Assembly (NCBI GenBank): GCA_963777595.1
Contig: CAVZRE010000065.1
Coordinates: 77,848 to 141,847, forward strand
Source: CAVVFX01 sp963777595
GTDB lineage: Bacteria; Acidobacteriota; Terriglobia; Bryobacterales; Bryobacteraceae
Direction of reading: 5' to 3'
Length of the DNA stretch: 64,000 nt
Made by a program: the position numbers and the translations under genes. Shown here piece by piece: positions 44,566 to 53,947 of the stretch. The notes below the pieces were generated by a model that worked only from the letters and a program-made list of their open reading frames with translations, ran no database searches and was not told the DNA's origin. Numbering within the stretch: the stretch's first letter is position 1; each line of letters begins with the position of its first letter.

Positions 44566-45534
44566 CTACCAGCCGTAAACCGGGTATTCGGTTCTCCGCA
44601 CCCGATTCCTCGCGTCGACGATAGCCCGGCAATGAAAAGGAAACCGCATATCCACCAAATCCACTTGGGTGCCATTTTCCACCTCCGCCGATGGCACTGT
44701 CTGCCAGAGAGGATATTGCGCGAACTGTTGAAAGATGCGGAAGGTTGCCGTCTTCGCCGCGGCATCAAGGGCCGGGCTCCATTCCGGTTTGTAAAGCGTC
44801 CGTCCTGCCGTTGGATCGAATGGGGCTCCCAGCAGGCTCATACCGTACACGTGCCACGCGGTCGGCGTCTCCACTACCCCGCGCCAGAGGAATGGCGACG
44901 AGGATTGGGGGAACGCGGCCACGCGCAAGGGCGTGGTTTCATCGTAATCCCAGGCGTCGAGCACGGTGATCAAACGATCGTGAATCACACCCCGTCCGGC
45001 GAAATAAAGGCAGAGAAACAAGAGTGCCGTGATCGCCCATCCCTGACCCGAGTAGGCCCGTGGCTTGGCGCCAATTTCGCCGCCCACCAGACGCCCGAGC
45101 AGCGGCGCGAAGAGACAGACCGCAAATCCCGCATAGATCCAGATATCGAACAGCGTCGCGTTGTCGAGTTGATACCAACGGGGCGAGAACGGTAGCAGAA
45201 AGCGGATGCCGTATTGGTTCGTCCAATCCAGCAACAGGTGCGAGAGGACGCCCAGCCACGCGACGAAGGTTGCCGCAATCCACGGCAGAGGTTTGCGCAC
45301 CGCGAGGTACACAATAGCGACTGACGCCAGCGCCATTACCGGCGACAACAGCAGCGCGTGCGTCCACGACCGGTGCCAGTGCAGGTAATTAATCCAGCCC
45401 CACGAAATCGCGACGATATCGATGTCCGGGATGTTGGCCGAGACTAACAGTATCGCGGTGGCGTGCGGTGTCAGGCGATTGAGCCCGGCGCGGCTCATAA
45501 AGTAGCCGGTTAACAGGTGCGTCGGATTGTCCAC
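44566..45534 (-). CDS. Membrane-bound metal-dependent hydrolase (YdjM/YbcI type)
   Basis: 322 residues, GTG start at 45534. The N-terminal half has the PF04307-type signature: MDNPTHLLTGYFMSRAG-like start, ANIPDIDI, YLHWHRSWTHALLLSP and LGVLSHLLLDWTNQYG, with histidines and aspartates placed as metal ligands between membrane helices. The C-terminal about 130 residues form a soluble domain after the last helix. Such proteins are called metal-dependent hydrolases, but no substrate is established. It follows the DUF1080 gene upstream by four bases and precedes cdaA by 114 bases. Confidence 0.8.
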   Translation of the reverse strand: MDNPTHLLTGYFMSRAGLNRLTPHATAILLVSANIPDIDIVAISWGWINYLHWHRSWTHALLLSPVMALASVAIVYLAVRKPLPWIAATFVAWLGVLSHLLLDWTNQYGIRFLLPFSPRWYQLDNATLFDIWIYAGFAVCLFAPLLGRLVGGEIGAKPRAYSGQGWAITALLFLCLYFAGRGVIHDRLITVLDAWDYDETTPLRVAAFPQSSSPFLWRGVVETPTAWHVYGMSLLGAPFDPTAGRTLYKPEWSPALDAAAKTATFRIFQQFAQYPLWQTVPSAEVENGTQVDLVDMRFPFHCRAIVDARNRVRRTEYPVYGW

Positions 45535-45538
45535 GCGC

Positions 45539-46168
45539 TTAGTGGATCTCGTGAATCTTCAGATCGCGGAACATGACCACGGTGTTACGATCGTGAAGCT
45601 GCAGCCCGATGGGACCACTCAGCGAGCGTGCCGGATCGCCGGCAGAGTGAGAGACCTGCTTCCCGTTGATGAAGACGGTGATGCCCGTTTTGCGCGATTC
45701 GATCTTCATATGATTCCAATCGTTCGGGCTGGTAATCACGTCCGGCGCTTTGTCGAAATGGTAGACGCTGCCCGATAGATATTGGTCTTTGTAGCCGTTG
45801 CTGAGCTGGATTTCGTAGCCGACGTGCGACGGCGTCTTTTCAGCGTCCCAGTTGGCGGTGATGGCCCATTTTGCGCGCGAGGTGTCGCGAAGGGAGACAC
45901 CGCTGTTCCCGCCCAGCCGCAGCCACCAGTCGAACTCCAGATCGAATTCGTCATAGCCTCTGCGAGTGTAGAACCACGCCTGGTTCAAACCTTTTTCACT
46001 GATATTCTTTTGGCCGATTAAGACGCCGTCGCTGCGCAGCGTCCATGATCCGTCACCAATCGATTCCCAGCCGGCGAGAGTCTTGTCTTCCAGGAGGTTG
46101 GTCCACTGCGCCGCTGCGGGCACCGGAAGCAGCATCAAGGCTGGCAACAAAATTCTTAGGTTCATCAC
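45539..46168 (-). CDS. Second secreted DUF1080 protein
   Basis: 209 residues; a GTG at 46168 and an ATG one codon later are both possible starts. It has a signal peptide (ending PVPAAAQ), then WTNLLEDKTLAGWESIGDGSWTL, FDLEFDWWLRLGGNSGVSLRD, SPNDWNHMKIESRKTGITVFINGK and GPIGLQLHDRNTVVMFRDLKIHEI, the DUF1080 pattern. It is clearly diverged from the copy at 40904. Probably an extracytoplasmic enzyme on oxidised sugars. It starts in the minus-strand run that leads to cdaA. Confidence 0.87.
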   Translation of the reverse strand: MMNLRILLPALMLLPVPAAAQWTNLLEDKTLAGWESIGDGSWTLRSDGVLIGQKNISEKGLNQAWFYTRRGYDEFDLEFDWWLRLGGNSGVSLRDTSRAKWAITANWDAEKTPSHVGYEIQLSNGYKDQYLSGSVYHFDKAPDVITSPNDWNHMKIESRKTGITVFINGKQVSHSAGDPARSLSGPIGLQLHDRNTVVMFRDLKIHEIH

Positions 46169-46207
46169 GATTTATTAGATCACGTTGAGTATCGCCGGCT
46201 AAGCCCG

Positions 46208-46801
46208 TTACGCGGTGGGGCGGAGATAATCATACAGGGCCCGCGCCATCACCAGCGCGATCGTCAATGCCAGAATGCCCCATGTGGCGTCGCCGAGAAC
46301 CGAGTCCAAAGCCATAACGCGGTCGCTGAAGATCTGCCCCAGCGAAATATAGAGCGCCACGCCGAAAAACTCTCCAATCACATCCCAAAGTAAGAAGTTG
46401 TGCCATGGGTAGCGAGCGAGGCCGCTTGCCAGATTGACCCACGGACCGAGCGGAGAGAGCAGCCATCGCGTCAGGAAGATATAAAGGCCGGCCCGGCGTC
46501 TGGCACGCTCTTCGATTTCCTCCAGCCGGTGCCGCCCCCCGATGACGCTGCTGAACCGCTTGACCAGTGCCGTCCCGCCCCAGCGTCCAATCGCATAGCC
46601 GGTGAGATCCCCCAGAACCGAACCGGATCCGGCTACCGCGATCGCAGTCCACAGATTCATCGCGCCCTGCGCTGAAAGCGATCCAGTGACGATTAGCAGC
46701 AGTGCGATAGGCAGCGGCGCGCCAATCGAGGCCAGCATCACCACTGCGAACAGTGCCGGTGATCCATACTGTGAGACGGCTGCAAGAAGCTGTTCCCGCA
46801 T
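46208..46801 (-). CDS. DedA family membrane protein
   Basis: 197 residues with about five hydrophobic segments. DedA/SNARE-associated signatures: ALFAVVMLASIGAPLPIALLLIVTG near the N-terminus, VLGDLTGYAIGRWGG, RWLLSPLGPWVNLASGLARYP and NFLLWDVIGEFFGVALYISLG. DedA proteins recycle lipid carriers such as undecaprenyl phosphate or flip phospholipids, which suits an envelope-synthesis neighbourhood. Its ATG overlaps the stop of the upstream gene by one base. Confidence 0.85.
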   Translation of the reverse strand: MREQLLAAVSQYGSPALFAVVMLASIGAPLPIALLLIVTGSLSAQGAMNLWTAIAVAGSGSVLGDLTGYAIGRWGGTALVKRFSSVIGGRHRLEEIEERARRRAGLYIFLTRWLLSPLGPWVNLASGLARYPWHNFLLWDVIGEFFGVALYISLGQIFSDRVMALDSVLGDATWGILALTIALVMARALYDYLRPTA

Positions 46802-47151
46802 CAGGGCTTCTTCGTCTCGGCAGGGATAGGGGCGGCGCCGCTCTTTCCAACCACAGCGTTCAATTCCTCAATGATCTGCTGCACCGGACGCTTCTGTTCC
46901 CGCGCGATTCGGCGGATCGGCCGGTGGTCTTTGGGTTGGGGTGTCAGGCCGATGGCCCGATACAGGATCTCCGGCGCCACATGGTGCGTGTGAGCGATGA
47001 ATGGGATACTCATCCACGCGCGAACAGGCTCATTTTCCCAGCGAATGAACCGCGCATGACGGCCTGCCCGGTAGCCGAAAACGAACGTGAAGGCGATGGC
47101 GACGATCAACCCTACGATGAGAAGGACGGTCCGCCTGTCGGGTTTGGCCAC
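46801..47151 (-). CDS. Small membrane-anchored hypothetical protein
   Basis: 116 residues, GTG start. One N-terminal membrane helix (TVLLIVGLIVAIAFTFVFGY) is followed by a basic, histidine-bearing soluble part (WMSIPFIAHTHHVAPEILYRAIGL, RRIAREQKRPVQQIIEELNAVV) and a proline/lysine-rich end. I do not recognise the family. The second half looks like a small helical domain, possibly DNA- or peptide-binding, facing one side of the membrane. It is translationally coupled to the DedA gene. Confidence 0.6.
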   Translation of the reverse strand: MAKPDRRTVLLIVGLIVAIAFTFVFGYRAGRHARFIRWENEPVRAWMSIPFIAHTHHVAPEILYRAIGLTPQPKDHRPIRRIAREQKRPVQQIIEELNAVVGKSGAAPIPAETKKP

Positions 47152-47328
47152 TCGACCACTATATCTTTTCTATCTTTTTCCGGTGTTCCCCTTCGTTTTT
47201 CAGCCGTCGATTTCTCTCGTTCGAAGGCTGCCAGTCCGTGTTCCGGACGGTAGAATGCAGCCGATGTAAACGCTTATGCATCGAAGGTCCCGGATGGGCA
47301 ACCCTCACATCGGTTAAAATCAGTCCAG

Positions 47329-47898
47329 ATGGGTTGTGAAACAAATGGGCATGTTGCGGTCAATCAGTACGCGCTGGTCAGCTATATCCCGGAGCCACTC
47401 GGGAGCTTTCTCGACAGGTTACGTCTTCGGCTGGCGCCGGAATGCAAGCCGCACGCGCATGTAACCGTTCTGCCGCCTCGACCTCTGCGGGGTACGGCGG
47501 AGTTGGCAGAGGCTGAACTGCGCGACCTTACCAGGCAGTTCCACTCGTTCGACGTCAAACTCGGCGACGTACAGCTGTTCGAGGCGACTGAGGTGATTTA
47601 CATTGCCGTCGAATGTGGTGTCCGCGAATTGCGAAAGATGCATGAGGAACTCAATGCCGGTGCGGTTCAATATGACGAGCCCTTCGTTTTTCACCCGCAT
47701 ATCACGCTCGCGCAAAACCTCCCTCATGAACGCGTCGCGGATACCCTGAGACAAGCCCGCGAAATGTGGTCGGGTTGGAAAAACGGTTCAATCTTCCCGG
47801 TGGAAGAGCTCGTCTTCGTTCAGAACACCGCACAGAATGTCTGGGTCGACTTGGCCCACCTTCAACTGGCGCATGAACCGGCTGGAATTATCCGGTAG
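47329..47898 (+). CDS. 2'-5' RNA ligase-like 2H phosphoesterase
   Basis: 189 residues. Two HxTx motifs define the 2H superfamily: HAHVTVLPPRPL (about residues 43-54) and FHPHITLAQNLP (about 123-134), with the usual bilobal spacing of about 80 residues. Members cleave or ligate 2'-5' or cyclic phosphodiester bonds in RNA or small nucleotides; bacterial physiology is mostly unknown. The ATG at 47329 is followed by a short less conserved leader (CETNGHVAVNQ), so a slightly later start is possible. It is divergent from the DedA run. Confidence 0.8.
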   Translation: MGCETNGHVAVNQYALVSYIPEPLGSFLDRLRLRLAPECKPHAHVTVLPPRPLRGTAELAEAELRDLTRQFHSFDVKLGDVQLFEATEVIYIAVECGVRELRKMHEELNAGAVQYDEPFVFHPHITLAQNLPHERVADTLRQAREMWSGWKNGSIFPVEELVFVQNTAQNVWVDLAHLQLAHEPAGIIR

Positions 47899-48107
47899 GT
47901 GAACGTTCCGAACTGCACCCTGAACTTGCTGAAGATAAAGGACGGCATCCAGGCTTCAATCCTTGCCGGTCTGCTCGTGTGAAGAACGGCCTTTCGAAGC
48001 TCCTTCGCCAGTCGGACCTGACGTTTCGATAACGTTTATACTCAATCGAAGCCCCGTCGTTCCGGCCTCGAATTCTTTTGCTCGATTTTGGGAAGGAGAG
48101 ACTGCCC

Positions 48108-50084
48108 TTGCAAGCTCCACACCGCTCGTTTTTCGCCTTCGCCTTCTGCTCCCTTTGCCTCCTGCAGCTTTCCTCAAATTCCGCGGCAGCCCAGCCCTAT
48201 GATCCGCGGGTCACCTTCGCCCCTCTCACGCTGCCCGATCCAGTGAACGCCTACCGTTCTGCCAATGGAGCCCCCGGTCCAAGCTTCTGGCAGAACGAAG
48301 CCGACTACGAACTGCATGCAGATCTGGATACTGCCGCGAAGCAACTGCGAGCCACCGAAACAATCACCTATACGAACAACAGTCCGGATACTTTAACCAG
48401 TCTGTGGGTACAGCTCGAGCAGAACAGCTACCGCAAGGATTCGCGCGCGAGGTTACTGGGGGGTCGCCGGGGACGAAGAGGTGGCGCAGAGCCCCAGGGA
48501 GAAGCTCCCTCGACCGAAGGCTTCGTCTTCGACTCGTTGGAAATCGAAGCGAACCGCGCCAAGACAAAGGCGGACTACATTGTCTCGGATACGCGAATGC
48601 AAATCCGTCTCGCGGTTCCTCTGAGAGGCCATGGAGGGCAGCTCAAGATCCATTCCGTCTACCATTACAAGATTCCCGGCGTGTGGGGCGGAAGAACTTC
48701 GTGGGGCAAGTCCGAAAAGGGTGAAATCTACGACATGGCGCAGTGGTATCCGCGCATGGCCGTTTACGACGACCTCCGCGGTTGGGATACCCTGCCCTAC
48801 ATCGGGTCGGAGTTCTACCTGGAGTATGGAAACTTTGACTATTTCCTCACCGTGCCTTCGTCCATGCTGATTGCTGGATCGGGTCAACTGATGAATCCCA
48901 CAGAGGTGCTGACCAGGACCCAAATCGACCGGCTCGCCCAAGCCCACGACAGCGATAAAACCGTCTACATACGGTCGGTCGCGGAAGTCGGTGACCCTGC
49001 GAGCCGTCCGAAACCAACCGGCACGTTGACCTGGCATTTCCATATGGACCATACCAGGGACGTCGCCTGGAGCGCGTCGCCGGTCTTCGTCTGGGACGCC
49101 GCGCGGATCAATTTGCCGGACGGCAAGAAGGCGCTGGCGATGTCCGTGTATCCGCCGGAAAGCGTCGGCCCCGACGCGTGGACCCGCTCGACGCAGTACG
49201 TCAAGGATACCGTCGAGCGCTTCTCCACGCAGTGGTTCCCTTATCCCTGGCCGACTGCAATCAATGTCGCCGGATTCTCCACCGGCATGGAATATCCAGG
49301 GATGGCGTTTGACGGGATCAAGGACAAAGGATCCTTCCTCTTCTGGGTCACTGCGCATGAGATCGGGCATTGCTGGTTCCCCATGATCGTCGGCTCAAAT
49401 GAGCGTCGCAATGCTTTCATGGACGAAGGCTTCAACACCTTCATCGATATCGGAGAATCCGCGGCTTTCGAAGGAGGTAAGTTCGGCCCCAAGCGCGATT
49501 CGGAATATTCCGCCGGTGGGGAACCGCCCGACACCATCCTCAAAGTCCTCGATAACCCAGCTGCGCCGATCGTTCTCATGCGGGCCGACGGCTTTCCCAG
49601 CCAGCTCACCCACCCCGTCAGCTACTTTAAAGGAGCTTATGGAATGGTGCTTCTGCGCGAGCAGATCCTGGGTCCGCAGCGCTTCGATTGGGCCTTCCGC
49701 AAGTACATCCGCGATTGGGCCTACAAGCATCCTTCCCCCTCGGACTTCTTCCGCGAGATGGACAGCGAGGGAGGAGAAGACCTGAGCTGGTTCTGGCGCG
49801 GCTGGTACCTGGAGAACTGGAAGTTCGATATGTCGGTGGACAAAATCGACGGATCCCTGGTCACCATCAGCAATCGTGGACAACTCGTGTTGCCGGCCAC
49901 CGTCGAGGCGAAATTTCGTGACGGAACCAGTGTGCGGGTGACGGTTCCAGTCGAAACGTGGCTTTCCAAAGGATCGTTTGTGTGGAATGTAGAAGGTGGA
50001 AAACCCGTCGCCTCTGTGGTAATCGATCCCGACCATGTCTTACCCGATGATGACCGGACGAATAACGTAAAGAACGTAGAGTAA
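48108..50084 (+). CDS. Secreted M1 family metallopeptidase
   Basis: 658 residues from TTG 48108, chosen because GGAAGGAG lies nine bases before it and a signal peptide follows at once (FFAFAFCSLCLLQLSSNSAAAQ). The gluzincin zinc site is complete: HEIGHCWFPM (about residue 418) with the third ligand in AFMDEGFNTF, plus the M1 exopeptidase region GFSTGMEYPGMAFDG. An arginine/glycine-rich stretch (LLGGRRGRRGGAEPQ) interrupts the N-terminal beta domain. The protein probably trims peptides outside the cytoplasm. The C-terminus lacks the helical ERAP domain, as usual for short bacterial forms. Confidence 0.88.
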   Translation: MQAPHRSFFAFAFCSLCLLQLSSNSAAAQPYDPRVTFAPLTLPDPVNAYRSANGAPGPSFWQNEADYELHADLDTAAKQLRATETITYTNNSPDTLTSLWVQLEQNSYRKDSRARLLGGRRGRRGGAEPQGEAPSTEGFVFDSLEIEANRAKTKADYIVSDTRMQIRLAVPLRGHGGQLKIHSVYHYKIPGVWGGRTSWGKSEKGEIYDMAQWYPRMAVYDDLRGWDTLPYIGSEFYLEYGNFDYFLTVPSSMLIAGSGQLMNPTEVLTRTQIDRLAQAHDSDKTVYIRSVAEVGDPASRPKPTGTLTWHFHMDHTRDVAWSASPVFVWDAARINLPDGKKALAMSVYPPESVGPDAWTRSTQYVKDTVERFSTQWFPYPWPTAINVAGFSTGMEYPGMAFDGIKDKGSFLFWVTAHEIGHCWFPMIVGSNERRNAFMDEGFNTFIDIGESAAFEGGKFGPKRDSEYSAGGEPPDTILKVLDNPAAPIVLMRADGFPSQLTHPVSYFKGAYGMVLLREQILGPQRFDWAFRKYIRDWAYKHPSPSDFFREMDSEGGEDLSWFWRGWYLENWKFDMSVDKIDGSLVTISNRGQLVLPATVEAKFRDGTSVRVTVPVETWLSKGSFVWNVEGGKPVASVVIDPDHVLPDDDRTNNVKNVE

Positions 50085-50125
50085 GTCTGGCGCGGAGACT
50101 CCCGCCCGCCCGGCCGAGCCACCAA

Positions 50126-51016
50126 TCAGATAGAGTCGTCCTCCCGGTGACGGTCTGCCCGTTTGACACGGCTCACCAAGAGCCAAATCACCGGTAGTAC
50201 GCTGCCCAGAAGCAGCCAGGAGCCGGGTTCAGGAGCGGCGCTGGCGGCCAGGCCGTTACTCTGCTCCAAAAACGCGTTCCCGGGCGCCGTGGCGCCTCCA
50301 ATTGTCGTCACCGGGGAATTCTCGCAGGTGGTGGAGACCACGTTGTTGTCCAGTGTCACTGCGCCCGTAGACGCCAGGGCTCTACCGCAATAAATACTCG
50401 CGCCAGTATCCAGCGTGATGCTTACGCCCGCCAGAAGGTTCCCCTCGAAAATGGCGTCGGTGCCGATCGTCGCAGAGGACGACATTACCCAATACAGACT
50501 GTCGCCGGCCCCCACATTTTCCAGCACAATCGTGGAACTGCCGTCAGCCGTGAGCGCGCTGCCCACCAAAAAAACGAACGAGGCGTCGGTCTGGTCATTG
50601 AAATCGAGGTTAAGCGTTCCCGCTACCTCCAACGTCGATCCCGTCGAATAGACGCCCGGCAAGAGCGTTTCCCCGTCCGTCGTAGCATAAGAACTCGCGC
50701 TCAGGACGTCTCCCGGCCCATCGAGGCTCAAATTCGAGATCGCGGTCATGAGATCCGACTGAGCGTTCTTGGCTAAGGTGTCCATCGTGTCTGTCGTGCC
50801 GGTCACGGTCCCCGGACCAAAACCGGTGATCGAGTTGCCTGAATACACACCCAAATCCCCTTCGAGGACACTCGCTCCAGTATTGGATACCATCGTTGCC
50901 CCCAGAACGGCGAAATTTGCCGCATTTCCCAAACCGATGGCGTCGGCGCGGGCAATCGGAACCCACAACGGGAGCACTAATATCAAAATCAACATGGAAC
51001 CGGCTGGTAACTTCAT
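50126..51016 (-). CDS. Ice-binding-like DUF3494 protein with PEP-CTERM anchor
   Basis: 296 residues: signal peptide (about 1-24), then a DUF3494 beta-solenoid (FAVLGATMVSNTGASVLEGDLGVY, LLPGVYSTGSTLEVAGTLNLD, LYWVMSSSATIGTDAIFEGNLLA), then a PEP-CTERM tail (APEPGSWLLLGSVLPVIWLL and a basic end). DUF3494 proteins bind ice crystals or act as adhesins; the tail marks it for exosortase cleavage and export with exopolysaccharide. No exosortase gene is in the window. Convergent with the M1 peptidase gene. Confidence 0.88.
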   Translation of the reverse strand: MKLPAGSMLILILVLPLWVPIARADAIGLGNAANFAVLGATMVSNTGASVLEGDLGVYSGNSITGFGPGTVTGTTDTMDTLAKNAQSDLMTAISNLSLDGPGDVLSASSYATTDGETLLPGVYSTGSTLEVAGTLNLDFNDQTDASFVFLVGSALTADGSSTIVLENVGAGDSLYWVMSSSATIGTDAIFEGNLLAGVSITLDTGASIYCGRALASTGAVTLDNNVVSTTCENSPVTTIGGATAPGNAFLEQSNGLAASAAPEPGSWLLLGSVLPVIWLLVSRVKRADRHREDDSI

Positions 51017-51622
51017 TATTTCCTCTTGTCTTCAATCTCTCGCCGCCGGCTTGCGAACGCGCACGCGTACCTGGCGGCGGTCTGAGCTATGGAAAAGCAT
51101 GTCGGACACCACGACGGATTGTTCAATACGCGCCTTTGCTGTTCGTCCCCAAAAGGTCCGATTCAGAAGGCTTTCATGCGCATGGGTCAGAATTCCTCTT
51201 TTTAGCAGGATGAATTGGCGCGACCAAATGGTGTCACGCGACCATGGATGGTCGAGGTCACCGCGAAAATCCCGGAATTTGAAATAATTCAATCGTTTTT
51301 CCGTACATTGACCCTAACACAATGAGTGATATACTTTTGTCGACATACTAGTGAACACACGTTTTCGCGATCTGGGAGATAGGTGCTTCCCGTCAATGGT
51401 CCGCCTGGGGGAGATTTCTTCCATATTTGATCCCGAGAACGCGCTTTTTTTTGATTTGCGTGACTTTTCTTTTTTTTCCGAGTCACGTCACCCGAGTGAA
51501 CAAAGTTTGATTAAATTTTTTTGCGCAGCTCACGCATGATGAAAAGCCTCCGTCAGGGAGCGATGTCATAGCTCTCTCCGGAGCGCGCCAGGTTTGGATC
51601 TGGCGCAGAAAGAGGGCTTGAC
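51017..51622. other. Intergenic stretch with three hairpins ahead of the kinase gene
   Basis: No convincing gene in 606 bases. Three inverted repeats are visible: CGTGACT/AGTCACG at 51459-51487 with a T-rich loop; a two-tier stem CTCCG/CGGAG with inner GGGAGC/GCTCTC at 51548-51583; and GCGCCAG/CTGGCGC at 51585-51606. The last two are stacked and end 16 bases before the GTG of the histidine kinase, close to its ribosome site (AGAAAGAGG). They may form a structured 5' leader. I could not match them to a known riboswitch. Confidence 0.45.
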
Positions 51623-53371
51623 GTGGCCGAGGAAGATCCCAAACCCTTCGGTAAACCGATCCGGATGCGGCGCCTGACACGCCAGCTTGCAAGTTCGACT
51701 CGACTGCTCTGGCAGCGGGCTATCCTGCGATCGTCGGTCCGGACCGCCATGCTGCGCACCTCCACCAGGTTTGCTTTCTGCCTGGCTGTTGCTTATCTAC
51801 GCACACGCTATCGCGCCCTCCTCGTTCGAAAGTTGGCAAGCGCCAACCTGCGGCTTCAATTATTGCTCGATGGTGTAAAAGGACATGCTCTCTTTGTAGT
51901 AGATACGACTGGCTTGATTACCAGTTGGAATCGCGGTGCAGAGCGTCTATTCGGGTATAAAACGAGAGAGGTGCTCGGCAAACATTTTTCCATGCTGTTT
52001 ACTCCCGAGGACGTTCAGGACCGGGTGCCGGACGAGTTGCTTCGGCAGGCAGACCGCTGCGAGCGGTCCAATGATCACGGCTGGCAGATTGGTAAAGACA
52101 ATACACGTTTTTTCGCCGAGGGGTCCCTGGTGGCTTTGGGCAAAGGCGCCCGTCGGGAGTTCGGACGCCAGGTGCACGATATTACCAGGCGGCGTAATGC
52201 GGAAGAAGCGCTGCGGCAAGCCCAAAAGCTGGACACCATCGGCCGGTTGGCCGGAGGAGTGGCGCATGACTTCAACAATCTGCTGACCGTCATATTGGGG
52301 TACAGCGAGATGGTTCTAGAGCAGTTACCTTCTGATGACCCGAGTAGGCAGTCGATACAGATCGTCGTCGACGCGGGGGTACGTGGCGCGGCGCTCACGC
52401 GCCAACTGCTCACTTTTAGTCGCCAAACGGTCTTGGAGCCAGCCGTGCTGAATCTGAATGATGCGATTTCCGAATTGGAGAGGATACTCCAGCGGTTGAT
52501 TGGGGAGGACATTCTGTTGAGTACAATTCTCGATCCCGCGATCGACTCCGTGAAGGTCGACCCAAACTTATTGGGACAGGTAGTGATGAACCTCGTCGTC
52601 AATGCTCGGGATGCGATGCCCACTGGCGGAAATCTGACCATCGAAACAGCTAATGTGAGCTGGGAGCAGGACTACGCTGCCAGCCATCCCCAGATGGCAA
52701 CCGGTGAGTACGTGATGCTGGCAACTTCCGACACCGGCTGTGGGATGACGTCCGAAGCACGGGCCCGCATTTTTGAGCCTTTCTTCACCACCAAAGAACC
52801 CGGAAAAGGAACAGGGCTGGGCTTGGCGGTCGTCGACGGCATTGTCAGACAAAGCAATGGTCACATCGAGGTTTATAGCGAACCCGATATCGGTACCACC
52901 ATCAAAATCTACTTCCCCGCGGTTGAGGACCAGGTTACGGCAACGAAGGCAGCCGTCAGCGTCAGATCGATGCGTGGCGTCGAGACCATCCTGCTGGTGG
53001 AGGATGAAAGGGAGGTTAGGGAGTTAGCCTCACACGTCTTTCAGTCTCATGGATATGAAGTCTTGGTCGCAAACGATGGCACGGAGGCAATGCTGATCGC
53101 CAAGAAATTCCTCGGGCTGATTGACTTGTTAGTCACGGATGTCGTGATGCCCCGCATGGGCGGACCGGAATTGGCTAACACGTTGCAGTCTCTCTACCCG
53201 AAGATAAAGGTTCTCTATACGAGTGGCTATACCGATAGCACCGTGATCAGACACGGCCTCCTCCAGGAGCAGGTCTCTTTCCTTCAGAAGCCCTACACAC
53301 CTCATTCGCTCACAAGCAAGGTGCGGGCTGTTCTTGATACAGCGAACGTCTCAACCGCCTCCGGCCAATAG
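51623..53371 (+). CDS. PAS-histidine kinase with C-terminal receiver domain
   Basis: 582 residues, GTG start. A basic N-terminus (1-75) with one weak hydrophobic stretch leads into a PAS domain (about 80-190: GLITSWNRGAERLFGYKTREVLG), a dimerisation domain with the phosphoacceptor H215 in GRLAGGVAHDFNNLL, an ATPase domain (MNLVVNARDAMPTGG, TGCGMTSEA, GKGTGLGLAVV) and a receiver (ILLVEDEREV, D506 in LLVTDVVMPRMGG). The HDFNNLL kinase class is common in hybrid sensors. Output must go by phosphorelay because no DNA-binding domain is attached. It lies between two PEP-CTERM protein genes. Confidence 0.9.
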   Translation: MAEEDPKPFGKPIRMRRLTRQLASSTRLLWQRAILRSSVRTAMLRTSTRFAFCLAVAYLRTRYRALLVRKLASANLRLQLLLDGVKGHALFVVDTTGLITSWNRGAERLFGYKTREVLGKHFSMLFTPEDVQDRVPDELLRQADRCERSNDHGWQIGKDNTRFFAEGSLVALGKGARREFGRQVHDITRRRNAEEALRQAQKLDTIGRLAGGVAHDFNNLLTVILGYSEMVLEQLPSDDPSRQSIQIVVDAGVRGAALTRQLLTFSRQTVLEPAVLNLNDAISELERILQRLIGEDILLSTILDPAIDSVKVDPNLLGQVVMNLVVNARDAMPTGGNLTIETANVSWEQDYAASHPQMATGEYVMLATSDTGCGMTSEARARIFEPFFTTKEPGKGTGLGLAVVDGIVRQSNGHIEVYSEPDIGTTIKIYFPAVEDQVTATKAAVSVRSMRGVETILLVEDEREVRELASHVFQSHGYEVLVANDGTEAMLIAKKFLGLIDLLVTDVVMPRMGGPELANTLQSLYPKIKVLYTSGYTDSTVIRHGLLQEQVSFLQKPYTPHSLTSKVRAVLDTANVSTASGQ

Positions 53372-53947
53372 GCACGTCGCGGAACCGGGAACGCGTCACT
53401 CCAAGGTCTAATATTTTCCGCTTGGAAGTGGAGCAGCTTTGGATCTGAGTCATTTGGCAAGTGTCATTGCCTGGAGCAAAGCATCGGACATGCCTCTTTG
53501 CGCAAAGCCACTAAATCATTCATTCCAGATTGAACGCTGAGGGAGGAGTGAAACAACTGCGTAGGTCGGTCTGTCTTCTTGGATTTGGGTTTGGCCTTCT
53601 TTGGAATGTTGCCGTTCAAAATCCCAATGAACTTTTTTGTCGAAACGACATTACCGTCCCTTTAAACGAATCAGTTTTACGGTCAGGCCATCCACGGTAA
53701 ATCCGCAGTCGAAAACCATGGCAACGATGTCAGGCACCAGCAGAGTGCCTTTCGTAACGGCGCGGTTCCCTTCACTCTGCGGATTCGGTTGTAACTTACT
53801 AGGGTACTTAGCAGGTAAGACTGAAACCTGTGCTCACCCGTCACACAAACTCGCCTACTCACTTTTACCGATGGCGTTGGCGATTCCACCATTTCACCGC
53901 GATGCACCTGCGAACCTGCTGGTAATTTGCGATACACTTGCTCCAGG
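53372..53947. other. Intergenic stretch, no supported gene
   Basis: Short open frames on both strands lack signal peptides, domains and ribosome sites, and base composition is less GC-rich than nearby genes. One minus-strand stretch (about 53658-53760) reads GTLLVPDIVAMVFDCGFTVD without a start, which may be the end of a decayed gene. Nothing firmer can be said. Confidence 0.4.

Noticed and set aside
51289..51486. Small lysine-rich minus-strand open frame
   Set aside because: It lies in an AT-rich leader, is composed of poly-T antisense (KKKK), and lacks a ribosome site.
51536..51606. c-di-GMP (GEMM) riboswitch ahead of the kinase
   Set aside because: ACGCA followed by AGCCTCCG recalls the consensus, but the conserved GNRA tetraloop receptor and the second helix layout are missing.
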